Positions 33,201 to 48,200 of a stretch of 64,000 bases of DNA are shown in pieces. Numbering within the stretch: the first letter of the stretch is position 1; every line of letters begins with the position of its first letter. The translations under genes and the position numbers were made by a program. Source of the DNA: Sipunculus nudus (lineage: Eukaryota > Annelida > Sipuncula > Golfingiida > Sipunculidae). The stretch covers positions 52,420,019 to 52,484,018 of the forward strand of contig CM049306.1 of the NCBI GenBank assembly GCA_026874595.1, in the 5' to 3' direction. The notes beneath the pieces were generated by a model, which did not search any database, had not been told where the DNA came from, and saw nothing but the letters and a program-made list of their open reading frames with translations.

Positions 33201-36200
33201 TTTAAGATAAGCTTTTCATCCCAAACTTTCCATCATGCACATTTATCTGACTTGCCATTATGGGGAGAGCATAAATGAATTTGGGGTCACAAGATCAAAG
33301 GTCAAGGTCACAGGGGCCATCTGTTTACAAATTAGTTTCCAGATGATAAATCCAGTTTAGTTTGACATATTGGTTTCAAACTTATTTTATATATGGCTCA
33401 CAACTAAAGTAAGAACCCTGTCGATATTGGTGTCCAAAGGTCAAGGTCAGATGACCCATTTCTTTAAAAGGAATGTGTATGCATTTCAAGTCAAACTTTT
33501 TATCACAAACCTTCCTTCTTCAAGATATTACTCACCTGCCGATAGGAGAAGATTCTTTTCGATTTGGGGTCATAGGGTTAAAGGGCAAGGTCACAGGACC
33601 CATTCATTCACAAATTAGTTTGTAGATGATAAGTTTGGCTTCAAACTTGATCTTTTAATGACTCACCACTAAGGTAGGAAACATATTGATTTTCAGTGTC
33701 CAAAGGTCAAAGGTGAAGGTCACAGGATTGTCATTCTGAAAAATATCTTCAAAATATCCTTATAGACAAATACAGCTGAGCGTTGAGACCCCTGGGTCCC
33801 TAGTTTTTAAATTATTCTTTGTCTTAAAGTTTTCTTGTTAATTTTCATCTATTCATTGTTGTTTTTGGCAATATAAAGTGTACCATTTGTTAACCTATTT
33901 GATATGTTTCAGAGTGATAGAGGAATTTCCAGAATGTTTCCCTGAATCAAATTTTCACTACTATAATTTTAGGATTTTTGTGTGGTCCAAAAAAAGTTAT
34001 TCCAGTTTAAACTTTGCCATTACACATCCCCATTCCACCAATCTCTCTCAGCAGACAGATTCTCACCTGGATGCTGTCCTCAGAGTACCTTTGTGTCCCA
34101 TCCCTGTGCCCTTATCCAACTCTAACAGGTTTCTTTCTCCCATTTTCTCTATACTCCTCATGGGGTCTGGCATTTTGCATACTTGCTAAAACCAGGATGT
34201 CACATGTTGCATGTTGAAATTATGGGTATACAACCAGCATCTAAAATTTAGTCACTTATTTATCAACTCAACAGGGATGGCCTGAGTTTCTTCCTGTACT
34301 CCATACAACCTTATGAAACGTAAGGAAACTTAAAATCAGACTTTTTTATCAGCTTAGTGTCATCATCATTGGCTGATTCTGGACCCCCTTGACCCCCCCC
34401 CTTTTGAGCCAAAACAACCTTTTCTTAGGGTTTCAAACCAAATATGTGACCTTGACCCACTCCTTTATGGACCAAAGGACCTTTTTTATGCCCCCACCAC
34501 AAAGTGGCTGGGGCATATAGTTTTACCCGTCCTTCCGTCCTTCCGAAATAAAACAGTTGTACGGACTTTTTTTCCCAATGCCTGCAGATATTGGCCTGAT
34601 TTTAGGTGTGTGGGCAGATAATGACCAGTTACAGATCGAGTTCGCATTTCGTCCCGTTTGACCTATTTTTGACCGTTTTACGGCTCCTAAACTTAGAAAA
34701 TTTCATGAAAAATATAAATTTTCATGACAAATACACATGTACGGACTTTTTTTCGCAATGCCTGCAGATATTGGCCTGATTTTTGGTGTGTGGGCAGATA
34801 ATGACCAGTTACAGATCGAGTTCGCGTTTCATGCCGGTTGACCTATTTTTGACTGTTTTACGGCTCCTTAACTTAGAAAAATTCATGAAAAATATAAATT
34901 TTCATGACAAATACACATGTACGGACTTTTTTTCACAGTGCCTGCAGATATTGGCCTGATTTTTGGTGTGTGGGCAGATAATGACCAGTTACAGATCCAG
35001 TTCGTGTTTCGTCCCAGTTGACCTACTTTTGACCGTTTTACGGCTCCTTAACTTAGAAAATTTCATGAAAAATATAAATTTTCATGACAAATACACATGT
35101 ACAGACTTTTTTTCGCAATGCCTGCAGGTATTAGCCTGATTTTTTATGTGTGGGCAGATAATGACCAGTTACAGATCGAGTTCATGTTTTGCCCCAGTTG
35201 ACCTACTTTTGACTGTTTTACGGCTCCTGAACATAGAAAATTTCATGAAAATATAAATTTTCATGACAAATACACATGTCCTGACTTTTTGTTGCAATAC
35301 CTGCAGATATTGGCCTCATTTTTGGTGTGTGTGCGGATAATCACCAGTTACAGATTGAGTTCATGTTTTGTCCCAGTTGACCTACTTTTGACCGTTTCAC
35401 AGTGGTCTAACATAGAAAATTTCATAAAAAAGTGCACATGTACGGACTTTTTTTGGCAATGCCTGCAGATACGGGCTTGATTTTTTGTGTGTAGGCAGAT
35501 AATGACCAGTTACAGATCAAGTTCTTGTTTTGTCTCATTTGACCTACTTTTGACCATTTGACTGCTCCTGAACATAAAAAGTTTCATGAAAAATAGAAAT
35601 TTTCATAACAAATGCATATGTACCAACTTTTTTTCCTCAATGCCTGCAGATACCACCCTGATTTTTTATGTGTGAGCAGATAATGACAGTTGCAGATCGA
35701 GTTTGCGTTTCATCCCGGTTGACCTACTTTTCATCGTCTTACGGCTCTTAAATATACAAAATTTCATGAAAGACAGAAATTTTTATGGAAAATGCACATG
35801 TATGGACTTTTTATCACAATGCCTGCAGATACTGGCCTGATTTTTGGTGTTGCTTGATAATGACCCGTTAAAGATCGAGTTTGCATTTTGCCCTTGTTGA
35901 TCTACTTTTGACCATATGACACCTGAACTCAAAAATTTTTTCAAAATTTAACAAATGTTTCTAATTTGCCCCAGGCGGGGGCATTCGTGTCGTTCCGACA
36001 CATCTAGTTAGGTTTTCTTGCAGTCTTCCTGGGTTGGACCCACCCCTTTCCAAAATCCTGGATCCACACCTGATCATAATAGCTCAGTAATGTATTTGAC
36101 AGACTCTGATAAAGAACCAAGTCGTCTGATCAAGATGAAAGAAGCCATAATGGATGCAATGAAAGAGCTGGAAGAGAAGCAAGAAGACCAGGTAAGTAAT

Positions 36201-39200
36201 CATCTAACATATATTTTCGCTGATGAATGTGACTAGCTGTTAATAACAGGTTTCCCTTGTTAATGCCAGTGTTGCAGCATTTGCTTAGCTTAAATGTGAT
36301 TGGCTTCATACTCATGTAATGTTGTAAAATTTTCATAGTTATTGATTTAAATATTAATATTTAAATATGCACAACATTTTAAAAATGTTTAAAAGAAAAA
36401 GGGATCATAAAAAGAGTTTAAATTCTTAATAATAGATGGCAGATAAAATGAAAGATCTGATATCAATAATTAAAACAATCTTTGGCTTTTGGGTAACATT
36501 AAAGCTCTGTGTTTATTTACATTATCAGGCTTTTGCTTACCGTACATGCGGGGACATGATACATGAGATTCCAGCAAGGATTTAATAAATATACTTGTCA
36601 GCCATATTCCTAAAGGACCAAAAACAGTAGTCATCTTAGCAGGGTGATCATGATAGTCAGGTGGTCATTGGCTGAGATTTCACTGTACTTATCTCCTGTA
36701 CAAATGTACATTTACTTATGCATGGATGAACCTGGGGATATGGGCCCAATAAGTGAATGCTAACAAAGGTTGGGGAGCATCCTACTATAGAGACCCCCCA
36801 CATGGTGGAGGCTTGCATTCATTGGAACACAAATTTCTAGTTTCTTCAGATACCATTATCTTTCATTTACAACACCTCATGCTGTGCGTTTTTCTTGCCC
36901 ATCGTCCCTGCCTTGTTTTATTCTTAAATTCAAATACATACCTTACTGCATGACATTTTTGTTTTAACAGTCCTCAGATCAGGATCAATCAGCCTCTGAT
37001 CTGCTACAGTACTGGCAGGAGGGAGTAAAAGAAGGTAAATCACCTGTCCATCATCGTCTGTAAGATTTGTTATATATTGCATTTTTGTATAATCATTCAC
37101 GAATGATTATGGGTGCACATTCAGTAAAGCCATGTTATCTAGAAATAATATTCAAATCCTGTCATAGGTAAAAAGAAGGTCGGACACAAAAAGTATTAAA
37201 AACTGAACCTTGAACAAATGTCATCAACCTGGCCATAACCTTGACCTTCAGCTTGACTTGAAACATGCATGTGTTTCATTGTCCGTGTTTCTTTTCAAAT
37301 TGGCCACCTTTTTTAGCCCGGCTGACTGTAAGTCATCTGAGCTATAGCGATCACTCTTTGTCCGTCTGGCAGTCTGTCCGTTAACAAGGCACAAATCGTA
37401 ACCACTGGACCTGGAATCTTCTATCTTTACATCCAGAGAGGTCCATGAAAAATCTCCTTGGAAACCTGGAATTAGGTCTCTGGTATCAATATTCTTCAAG
37501 CTATGGGACTCCTAAATACCCCCTGAAAATAATGAAAAATTTGATACAAAAGCTCAAGTATCTGAACAACTAATGCATTGATCACCATGATTCTTAGCAT
37601 GGATATTGATCATGGAGTGTTTCATCAGTTTCTGCAGACTGGTGGCGCCACCTGTATTTTTTTAATTTTATACGATTTTTTTTCTCTATTTTTGAGACCT
37701 CAAGAGATGCCGTCATCTGTTAACAGGGCACAACTTGTAACCGCTGGACCTGGAATCTTCTCACTTTACATCCAGAGAGGTCCATGAAAAGTCTTCTTGG
37801 AAACTTGGAATTAGGTCTCTGTTACCCATATTCTTCCAGCTATGGGGCTCCGAAGTACCCCCAAGAATAATGAAAAATTTGATACAAAAAGCTCAAGTAT
37901 CTAAACAACTAATGCATTGATCACCATGATTCTTTGCATGGATATTAATCATGGAGTTTTTCATCAGTTTCTGCAGACTGGTGGTGCCACCTGTATTTTT
38001 TCGAATTTTTTTACGAATTTTTTCTCTATTTTTGAGACCTTAAAAGATGCTGTCATCTGTTAACAGGGCTCAATCGTAACAACTAGACATAGAATCTTCT
38101 CACTTTACATCCAGAGAGGTACATGAAAAGTCTCCATGGAAACCTGAAATTAGGTGTCTGTTACCCATATTCTCTGAGCTATTGGCCCGGGCTTATAAGC
38201 ACCCCCAATCATAATTAAAAATTTGATACCTAAGCAGGGCACAAATCATAAACATTGGACCTGGAATCTTCTAACCTAAAATCCAGGGAGGTCTCTGAAA
38301 ATCTCCTTGGAAACGTGTATTTAGGTCTCTGTTACCCATATTTTCTGAGCTTTGGTGCTTATAAATATTAGCACCCCTCAGAATAATTGAAAATTTGATA
38401 CCAAAGTAGGGCACAAATCATAACCTTTGGGCCCAGAATCTTCTAACTTGACATCCTGAGAGTTCCTCAAAAGTTCTCCCCAGAAACCTAAACTTGGGTC
38501 ACAGTGAACTATATTCTCAGAGTTTGGGGTATTTTTGAGCACCCTAGAAATAATGCAAAATACACACAAATTGCCAGATTTCTCATGAAAGGCTGGTTAG
38601 TTTGTGATCAGATTTGTTGTGCTAATGGGTCTTGATGAACTTAATCTAATATGCATGAACAATGATGCCATCTATATTATCTTAATTAGTTGTCTGTGCA
38701 AGGACATATTGTCAACATGCCTGTCGTCTGAGCGTCATGACCCACGGGTCACTTGTTATCATATAAGCCAGAGCAGCATCTTATGAAATAACTCAGCCAT
38801 GTTCATATGTTCTGATATATATATGATATGTCTATGATCATTACCAGGTTAAATAACATAAATACTGACTTACACAACATTTGATAGAAATACCAAGGGT
38901 ATATGAAAGAATTGAATAATAATCATCAGCCATTATTTTCTTTCATTCCTCAAACATAAATTTACAACCAGATAAGATAAGATAAAATACTTTATTGCTA
39001 TACATATGTATTAACAATTATTACATACAATGGTATGCCTAACACTAAGTGTTCTAGGTGTATTGTGTTATTGACAATAAAAAAGAAGTTTTCTAAGTTG
39101 TTTGATGTATTCCTGTGACATTATGAAAATGTTTATTTCCCCTTATTTTCAGGGATGTTGAATCTTGACAAAAAACATTTCACTCGAGATGAACTGAAAC

Positions 39201-42200
39201 AAGCATTGAAAAAGTTCAAGGCCACTAGAGATGAACCTACTCAGGTGAGTCCAAGAGATTTAATATCATAAATTTTGATTTTCCTCAAAAGAAAACTTGA
39301 AAATTATTCACAGACAGTGTGAGTAGTTTTTTTTTTCTTCAAATTTTTTTACAGCATGTTTGTAGTTAATTTTGAATTTCTCTGTCTTCAAAGTCTGTTA
39401 AAAGAAAAACATGCTGTTAGTCTGTCTATTAAGTCAAGCTCAAAGAAATGGAAGAAAAGACATTTGTGTGGGGAGGGGGATAGTTGTCATCTTTATCTCA
39501 TGGGGTTTGACAATTTAAGAGTGTGTATTTGCAAATCTAGACTTTAGTGGTAAGTCGAGTGAGGTGGCTAGACTCAGCTTGCAAAATGTAGGCTGGTTTA
39601 AACTGACCTGAAAGCCTGTTTTATTTAAACAGGTTATCTATATTAGGTGTGACATATTGCATCCATTTTACATGATTGAAATAGTCTTTGTTTAATATTG
39701 AGTAAAATTAATCCTGGCAATTTCATATATCAGAACTTTCATACTTAAACAATCGCATTCATTTTAGTGACAAGAAATTAAAAAAAAAAATCTGGATATT
39801 TGCTTCGTTCATTTTAATTTTTAAAGATTTATCTTTTTGTATCAATTTTTTCTCAAGCCAAACTCGGCTTCACAAAATCGACTCACTTTTGCTTTATGAA
39901 ATGTCGGCATCACCACCTGATAAACTCGGCTCAACTTGATCTTAACTGAGCTGGTGGTGGGGCAAAATAGTAGCAGCTTCATACTCTGTGGTAGTCAAAA
40001 TTCATCCACTGTCCTTTAGGACATACTTTTAAAAACAGGATAATATATATTTTAGACTTGTCAGAAATGCAGACTTGTTAAGTTGGCAATCATTTTATCT
40101 TATGAGCTCTTTTACAAGTCCTTAAAAATGGTTGGTTTGACCCTTTACTGATCCTGAATTTCTCCAGTATGCAAGTTACATATATATATGTATTTTTTTT
40201 AATTATTGACATAATTCAAGGATTTCAAAACAGATATATACACAGCAAATATTGTAACTTTTAGGTAATTTTCTAGGTTACAGGCTGTCTAGGTAACATC
40301 AGTGATATTGTTGCACATATTATTATAATTAGGTGAAGAATATTGCACCAGTGTGTTTTCTTTTGCTAGACCAATTGTAATGACAACCAAATGATTAAAT
40401 GACAAAGAGTTCTTCATACCATGGAATATCTGTTACAGACTGGTGACCAAGAGCAGAAGCACAAGTTCAGAAACATCGAGGAACTCAAAGCCCAGTTTGA
40501 AAAGCTGAAGATGACAGTGAAGACTGACTATGAGATCCTGCAGCAGCTGTACCAGCAGTACAAACAGGAAGAGCTGACTGACCAGGAGAGGCTGACTATC
40601 CTGACTGACCTGGAGTATTACCTGCACCAGGTAAAGAAAGTCCCAGCAAAGTCCTCAATTAAGACTCTGCCTGTTTGTGACAAACAGTGCTGGTAGTTCT
40701 GATACTTCCCATGAACAAATTACCTATTCTTGCATTGGTTCAGTCCTATACAACTTTTGCTTAGGTTTATGTGGGATGGGTTTCCCAGGGGCTGAGTTGA
40801 CCTGGGCCAAGGTCAAAAGTAAATTGATAGAGTTAATTTGCAAAGTTTCTATTAGATGGTGACGTGATTTCTCCGTCACAAAAAAATGTGTATTTCCTCT
40901 GGATTTATTTGGAAAATATTGAATTTGGGCAAACTATATTGGCATTAAACCCTGCGCTTCAGGAATAAAACATGGGCATTTCCCAGGTGTGACCACAGAG
41001 GAGTTACATGACAAAGGTGTTGTACCACCACCATCAAATATAATCTAGATGTAGTAAACTTCCCTTGCATGATGATCACTCATTTAACATGACAGTATCT
41101 TTACGATGGCCCCATCTTAGAATAAGATGTTCTTTCAAAGAAATATTTCACTAACTGCCTGTATTGTTGTGTAATAAATGGTAAATATGTAAGGAACAAT
41201 TCTGAATATATTTGAATTGATATGCATTTTAAACTTTCAAAAACTTAATTTTAGATGGCAATTATTACTTATCAGCCTATAGCCAACAGGTGACTAGTTT
41301 ATATTTAAAATGTATTCAGAGCAGAATTTTAGGCACTCAGTGTTTTGCTTGGTAGATTTTATCTTTTTCATTTCTTTTGGTGTACTATGAAAAAGGTATT
41401 CAGTTATTCTCCTTTAGTTAGGATTATTTGAAGTTAAATATTCTTCATTTGATGCATATTCCATTCTTGAAATTAAACATGTCTTGAAATTTATAAACAA
41501 GATAAAGCATGTCTTATCATAATTCATGTCTGCTTATATAATGTGTACTACTGTTACTTTGGAGATCGATAATGCCCGTGACTTCACAGACATGGGAGGG
41601 TTGACTCTGGTTATGAAAGACCTAAACCATACAAGCCCAGCCATCAGGAGTGAAGCAGCTTTTGTGATTGGCTCAGCTACTCAGAGGTAACGTTCAACTT
41701 GTCACAGTATGTCATGCTGAAAAATTTGTTTGAGTATTTTTGTTTAAACATACTTAATTTTTATATGCCCATCGATGATAGGATGTATAATGATATGCCC
41801 ACAGTCTTACCAGGGCTTCTGTGGATTTTTATGAAACTCAGCATAACTTCTTATCACTAAATTGTCTCACCTAAGTTCTATTATTGGCAAAATCCACACA
41901 TATTGAATGAGGTCAGAGGTCATGAGGCTACTTTGTGGTGTCCCTGCAGTAACATCAGGAATACAGTCAAGCCCACTTTGTGTCATATTGGTTAATAGAA
42001 AATCCCGTTTATTGTCACATAAATCTGAAATCCCAAACCATTTCCTTTATAAACAAGGGTAAATCTGACCGTTTAATATCATGGAATATTGTCATAATCC
42101 CGTTTATTGTCATGCTTGGAACCCTTGGCAGTGATACCAGTTCGCAGTTAATATCACATCTAAAGCCGACACAACGATTCACTAGCCGGTCAGGCGTATC

Positions 42201-45200
42201 AAACGATCACATCTCCCATCTGTGTACGGCAGGCAAGTATTATTGATGCATGGGGTTCACTCCTCGTCACTTAGCTATTAATGTTGTATGATACCACGGT
42301 TATCAAGATCATTGCGTTTCTTCGTATGTGAACATGGGTGATGTTTCGATCACATGTCATACATAATGAACTCCTGGCCTTTGTAAGGCTGTGGTTTACA
42401 CCTCGGTGACGTTTCGTGTATGAAGCAGAAGCTGTAAACGTTGCTTGCGACTGGAAATCTCCTCTAAGGCTCCACAAAAGCTGAAGGTTTTGTGAGCGCT
42501 GGAGGAGATACCCGGTCCAAAACCTCAGTCATGGCGAAACTTCAGAATGTTGACAGTGGCATGACGATACCCACTCCCTGATTAGTCCTATCTTAAAGCA
42601 CGATCATGGAAGTTTGAGTCATTAATAAGATATCCGGAAAATAAGGTGCAATAGTTAGGGAAAGAAAATCAAGTAAAATAGTTTGCCTATGCATAACGTT
42701 ATAATTTTGCCGCATATTTCAAGACATTTGACCTCATGACCCAGAGGCTATGTCTATTTCTGTTGGCAAGTCAGATTTTTGTCAGTCATTGGGGCATGCT
42801 GCACAAAATTTACAGGATATAAATTGTCAGGTGCACATAAACGTAATTTGATATGCCATTCTGCATTTAAACATTAATAAACGTTTCTGTTTCCTTTTTA
42901 TTGATGATTTATCTTAAATCATTTAAGACATAACGCATCTTCTATGATTCAAAAGGACATCGCTGTTGAAGCCCGCATAATGTCACATCCCGGTTATTAT
43001 CATAATTTACGCATGCATCACCAACATGACAATAAGCGGGCTTGACTGTATAACTGATTTTGATGAATCTCAACAGAATTATTAACCGTCATGAAATCTC
43101 ACCTTTTTGATTCCAGCCAAAATCCATATATATTTAATGAGGTCAGAGATCACCAGACTTTGGGGGTACCCTGATGACTTACCAAAATTCTGATGGATAT
43201 TCATGAAACTCATTATAAATATTTGCCAATACAGTTTCTCACCTGTATTCTCAGCAAAACTCATGCATATTTATTGAAGTCAGAGGTTACAAGACATATA
43301 AGACCAGGCTTTTTATGCACATTTGCACGTAAAGGAATCTGTTTAAGCCATTTCTTTTCTCAGATTTCCTTCACTTGAACTTGTCTGCATGGGAAAAGTA
43401 GAGGATCAGATGTTGAATTTGTTTGTATTATGCTTTTAAAATAGATTGGTACCTGAGTATTTTATATCAGGCATCATCCATTAATTAACATAAGCATCAT
43501 GATTTGCAATACTTCTCAAGGAAACTTACACAGACAGGATTTGTATGTAATGTCTCTTTGTTGTTTTATATAAACATAAGTCATAATCCATTTCCTCATT
43601 GATGTAAGATGTGGAGAGCCATGTTAGTTTTCACTTCCGGTAATAATTATCCAACTTTTAATCTAATATTTTTCAGCAATCCCAGAGTTCAAGTTAAGGC
43701 CCTGGAAGGAGGGACATTGCACTGTTTGATCAGGATGTTACTTATGGAGCAGTCTGAGAAAGTTCGTAGCCGAGCCCTTTATGCACTTTCCTCCCTGGTC
43801 AGACAGTTCCCTTACGCTCAGCAACTGTTAATCAAACATGGAGGACTGGCTGCCATGTCTCAGATATTCAAGGAAACGGGACTGGACAAGCTGAAGGTCA
43901 AAGCAGTCAACATGGTTAACGATCTAATGTTAGAGCAGGTTAGTCATTTTAGTTAATGATCTCATGTTAGAGCAGGTCAGTATTTCTGATAACAATCTCA
44001 TGTTAGATCAGGTGAGTCAGTCTGATAACAATCTCATTTAAGAGCATGCGCGTCTGTCTGATAACAATCTAATGTTAGAGCAGGTGAGTCATTCCGGTTA
44101 ATGTTCTCATTTTAGAGCAGGTAGGTCATCTTGGTTAGTGATCTCCTGTAAGGTAAGATTAGTCACTTTGGTCAATGATCTCATGTTAGAGCAGGTTAGT
44201 CAGCCTGATAACAATGTCATGTTAGAGCAGATGAATCATTTTGGTCAGTAATCTCCTGTAAGACCATTTTGGTTAATGATCTCATCTTAGAGCAGGTGAG
44301 TCAGTCTGGTTAATGATTTCATGCTATAGAGTTGGAGAATTAGCCTGGTTAATGTTATTGTATCAGAGCATGAGAGACTTTGATAAGGATTTCATGTTAG
44401 AGCAGGTGAGTCAGTCTCATTAATTATTTCCTTTCTGAGCAGAGGACTCGTAAAATTTTACTTACTGATTAAACAAAAATTTATGATTGTCCAGATTTGA
44501 TTCTGAACTGCAGCACTTCTTTAGAGATGCAGAGAAATTTTAGATTTTGAGCACACCTGGCCATTGGCCCAGTGTGCTTATGCCATGGGGATACAGTGTC
44601 TCTGCTTGTCTGTCTGTCTGTCTGTCTGTGCTTCTTCTTTTTTAAGGAACCTGTGAGCTTATGCGATGGTGTGTCTTCGTCCGTCATGCGTCAGTGTGTG
44701 GTGCATCTGTGTGTCTTGCATCGTCTGTACTTCAACCATAGCTATCTAAAAAATGGCAGGAGCTAGCATTACCAAATTTTTTGTAAATTATCAGTCATCT
44801 GAAAAACTCTATTGGATTTTTTTTTTCTAACTGCATTTTCTTAGATTTTTAAAGGGAAAAATCTAAAAAAGCTTTATTAATCTTCTTCTCTGAAACTATT
44901 AGGCCAAATTGTCCAATATTTCACAGAAATAATTCCTGGAACAATTTCTTTCAAGTTTGTTCTAATGGTTTAAGTTGGGTGATATTTGGCAGAGTTACAG
45001 GAAGTTGAACTTAGTCATCTGTCCAAAATAGCACACTAAAATTAAAATCTCAGAAACAGCTAGAGCTATCATCACCAATTTTATGCCAATGTTTGTCACA
45101 TAAGTCATATCTGTAATTGAGGTATTGGTGGCGCCACCTACATTGATCTGTTTTTAGCTCAGCTGACTGTAAGTCATCTGAGCTATAGGGATCACCTTTT

Positions 45201-48200
45201 GTCCGTCGTCCGTCCGGCCGTCCGGGGGTCTGTCCGTTAACAGGGCACAAATCGTAACCGCTGGAACTGGAATCTTCTTACTTGACATCCTGGGAGGTCT
45301 ATGGAAATTCTCCTTGTAAACCTGAAATTAGGTCACTGTGACCTATATTCTTCGAGCTATGGGGTTCCGAAGTACCCCCCAGAATAATGGAAAATTTGAT
45401 ACAAAAGCTCAAGTATCTAAACAACTATTGCAGTGATCACCATGATTCTTTGCATGGATATTGATCATGGAATGTGTCATCAGTTTCTGCAGTATGGTGG
45501 CGCCACCTGTATTTTTTTTATTTTTACGAATTTTTTTCTCTATTTTTGAGACCTCATAAGATGCGGTCATCTGTTAACATGGCACAAATCGTAACAACTG
45601 GACCTAGAATCTTCTCTCTTGACATGCTGAGAGGCCCATGAAAAGTCTCCTTAAAAACTTGAAAATTAGGTCTCTGTTACCCAGAACCTCTGAGCTATGG
45701 GGCTCCGAAGTACCCCCCAGAATAATGGAAAATTTGATACAAAAGCTCAAGTATCTGAACAATTATTATATTGATCACCATGATTCTTTGCATGGATATT
45801 GATCATGAAATGTTTCATCAGTTTCTGCATTCTGGTGGTGCCACTTGTATTTTTTCAATTTTTAGCTCAGCTGACTGAAAGTCATCTGAGCTATAGGGAT
45901 CACCTTTTGTCCGTCGTCCGTCCGGCCATCCAGGCGTCTGTCTGTTAACAGGGCACAAATCGTAACCGCTAGACCTGGAATCTTCTTACTTGACATCCTG
46001 GGAGGTCTATGGAAATTCTCCTTGTAAACCTGAAATTAGGTCACTGTGAACTATATTCTTCGAGCTATGGGGTTCTGAAGTACCCCCCAGAATAATGGAA
46101 AATTTAATACAAAAGCTCAAGTATCTGAACAACTAATGCATTAATCACCATGATTCTTTGCATGGATATTGATCATGGAGTGTTTCATCAATTTCTGGAG
46201 ATTGGTGGCGCCACCTATATTTTTTTTATTTTTTACGATTTTTTTTGCTCTACTTTTGTGATCTTTAAACATTTGGTCATCTGTAAACAGGGCACAAATC
46301 ATAATGACTGGACCTAGAATCTTCTGTCCTCACCTCCAGGGAAACCCATAAAAGGTCTACATGGAAACCTGGAATAAGGTCCCTGTTACCCATATTCTGT
46401 GAGCTATGGGGCTCTGAAGTACCCCCCAGAATAAAGATTTGGTCATATATTAACAGGGCACAAATCATAATGACTGGACCTAGAATCTTCTTTCTTGACA
46501 TGCAGGGAGGCCTTTGGAAAGTCTCTTTGGAAATCTGAAATTAGGTCTCTGTTACCCATATCCTTCATGCTATGGGGCTCCGAAGTACCCCCCTGAATAA
46601 AGGAAAATTTGATAAAAAAGCTCAAGTATCCAAACAACTGATGCATTTTCCCCCATGGTTCTTTGCACCGATATTGATCATGGAGTGTTTCATAAGTTTC
46701 TGCAGACTAGTGGCACCACTTGTATTTTTTTGTTATTTTTACATTTTTCACTTTATTTTTTTAGACCTTTTAAGAAACATATTATATGGTCATAATATTT
46801 ATTCAAAACAACAGCAAAAATAATAAAATCATTTTTTGTTTTTCTTGTTTTGCTACTACCAGGTACACAAGCTTAGTTTTGTAGCTGACTTGTTGCATTA
46901 TTTTATTTTATTTTATTTATTTATTTATTTATTTTTTTGCAGGGGAGCACATATTTCCTTAAAATCAGATTCCTCTGGATATCAGTGCAATATTTATCAT
47001 TATATGTCATGATGTGTTTCTTCAGATAAGAATTAAGGTGAACTGAGTGTTTTTAGCATTTTGTGTACATTCATAAGGGGGTCTATATGAGGGCTGATAT
47101 ATTTGAGACTACACAGTGTAACAGTTGACCTCTCCTTGGTCGTTTTATCATGACAATTTGCTGACTTTGTATCTTTGCCATCATGGTTTTATCATCGATT
47201 TAGTAATTAGTCTCCCTTACACATGCATATTTACCGTGGGTCTCCGGCAAATACCAAGGGTACCCTGATGAGTTAATTCATAAAATTTGGACATAATTTC
47301 ACCAATTTATTATTTTTTTAATTTTTATGAAAAGTTTTGTGGGATTTATAGGTTTCAACGTGAACCGTGTCGTGTTTAATCAGTAGGCTGGACGTGTGTC
47401 TCGTTTTTCGGCTGCGACGTCCTGATTTTAGACCACTTCCGCAAAGGATTCGGAAGTTAAGGAACAGCCATTATTGCTTGGATCGCAAGAGATTTCAGGC
47501 GTTCCGCGCGAATTGATAATTGCAGTGCTTTTCGGGTACGAACTTGCTCTTGCAAACAGTAAAAATGTACTGTTAGGTGACCGTTCATTACGCAAAAACA
47601 AATAAATAACGTGTGATCAGCTACGACCGTGTCAATGCCGGTTAAAGCAGTTAAAAGGATTATAAATGACCCAACATTCTGGCCCGTGGAATTATTAGAT
47701 CTACTTTTTTTAATAAATCTAGAACCACGTCACGGGCACCCGTTTATTTTATTTTGTGAAGTAATTTTTGTACTTTGGCCGTGTAAGGAATAACAATGTA
47801 GATGTTTATAAATATTGTCATTTCACTGTTTATGTTGTGACAAGAATAATTGCTTCACTCAAGTTTATGCGTTATTATAGGATTGTTTTCCATGAAAATA
47901 ATTACCAGCAACTGAATTCGCAAATTAATAATGTAAAAAAATTGATGGCCACCTTGGTGAGTCTTGACACGTTTTTTTTTTCTTTTCTAAACAAGGTGGA
48001 TGTAGTCTTATACAACTTAGTGTTAAGGTGACTGATGTTGGAATTATCCCCAATTTGTTTCACAATCACAGCTTTCTGCTTATTGAGTGAGCATAGGTAC
48101 CCTCAGATCACTTCTAATATAGAATTTCCCCTTCAGATTTTTATGTGAAAAGGATTGCTTATTTTGGGGGGGGGCATTAAGTGATATTCTTTTCATCAGT

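Noticed and set aside
43939-43956. Exon 9 read-through (VSHFS then stop)
   Set aside because: This is intron sequence after the donor; the family continues with exon 10. It is kept only as the predicted product of downstream donor use.
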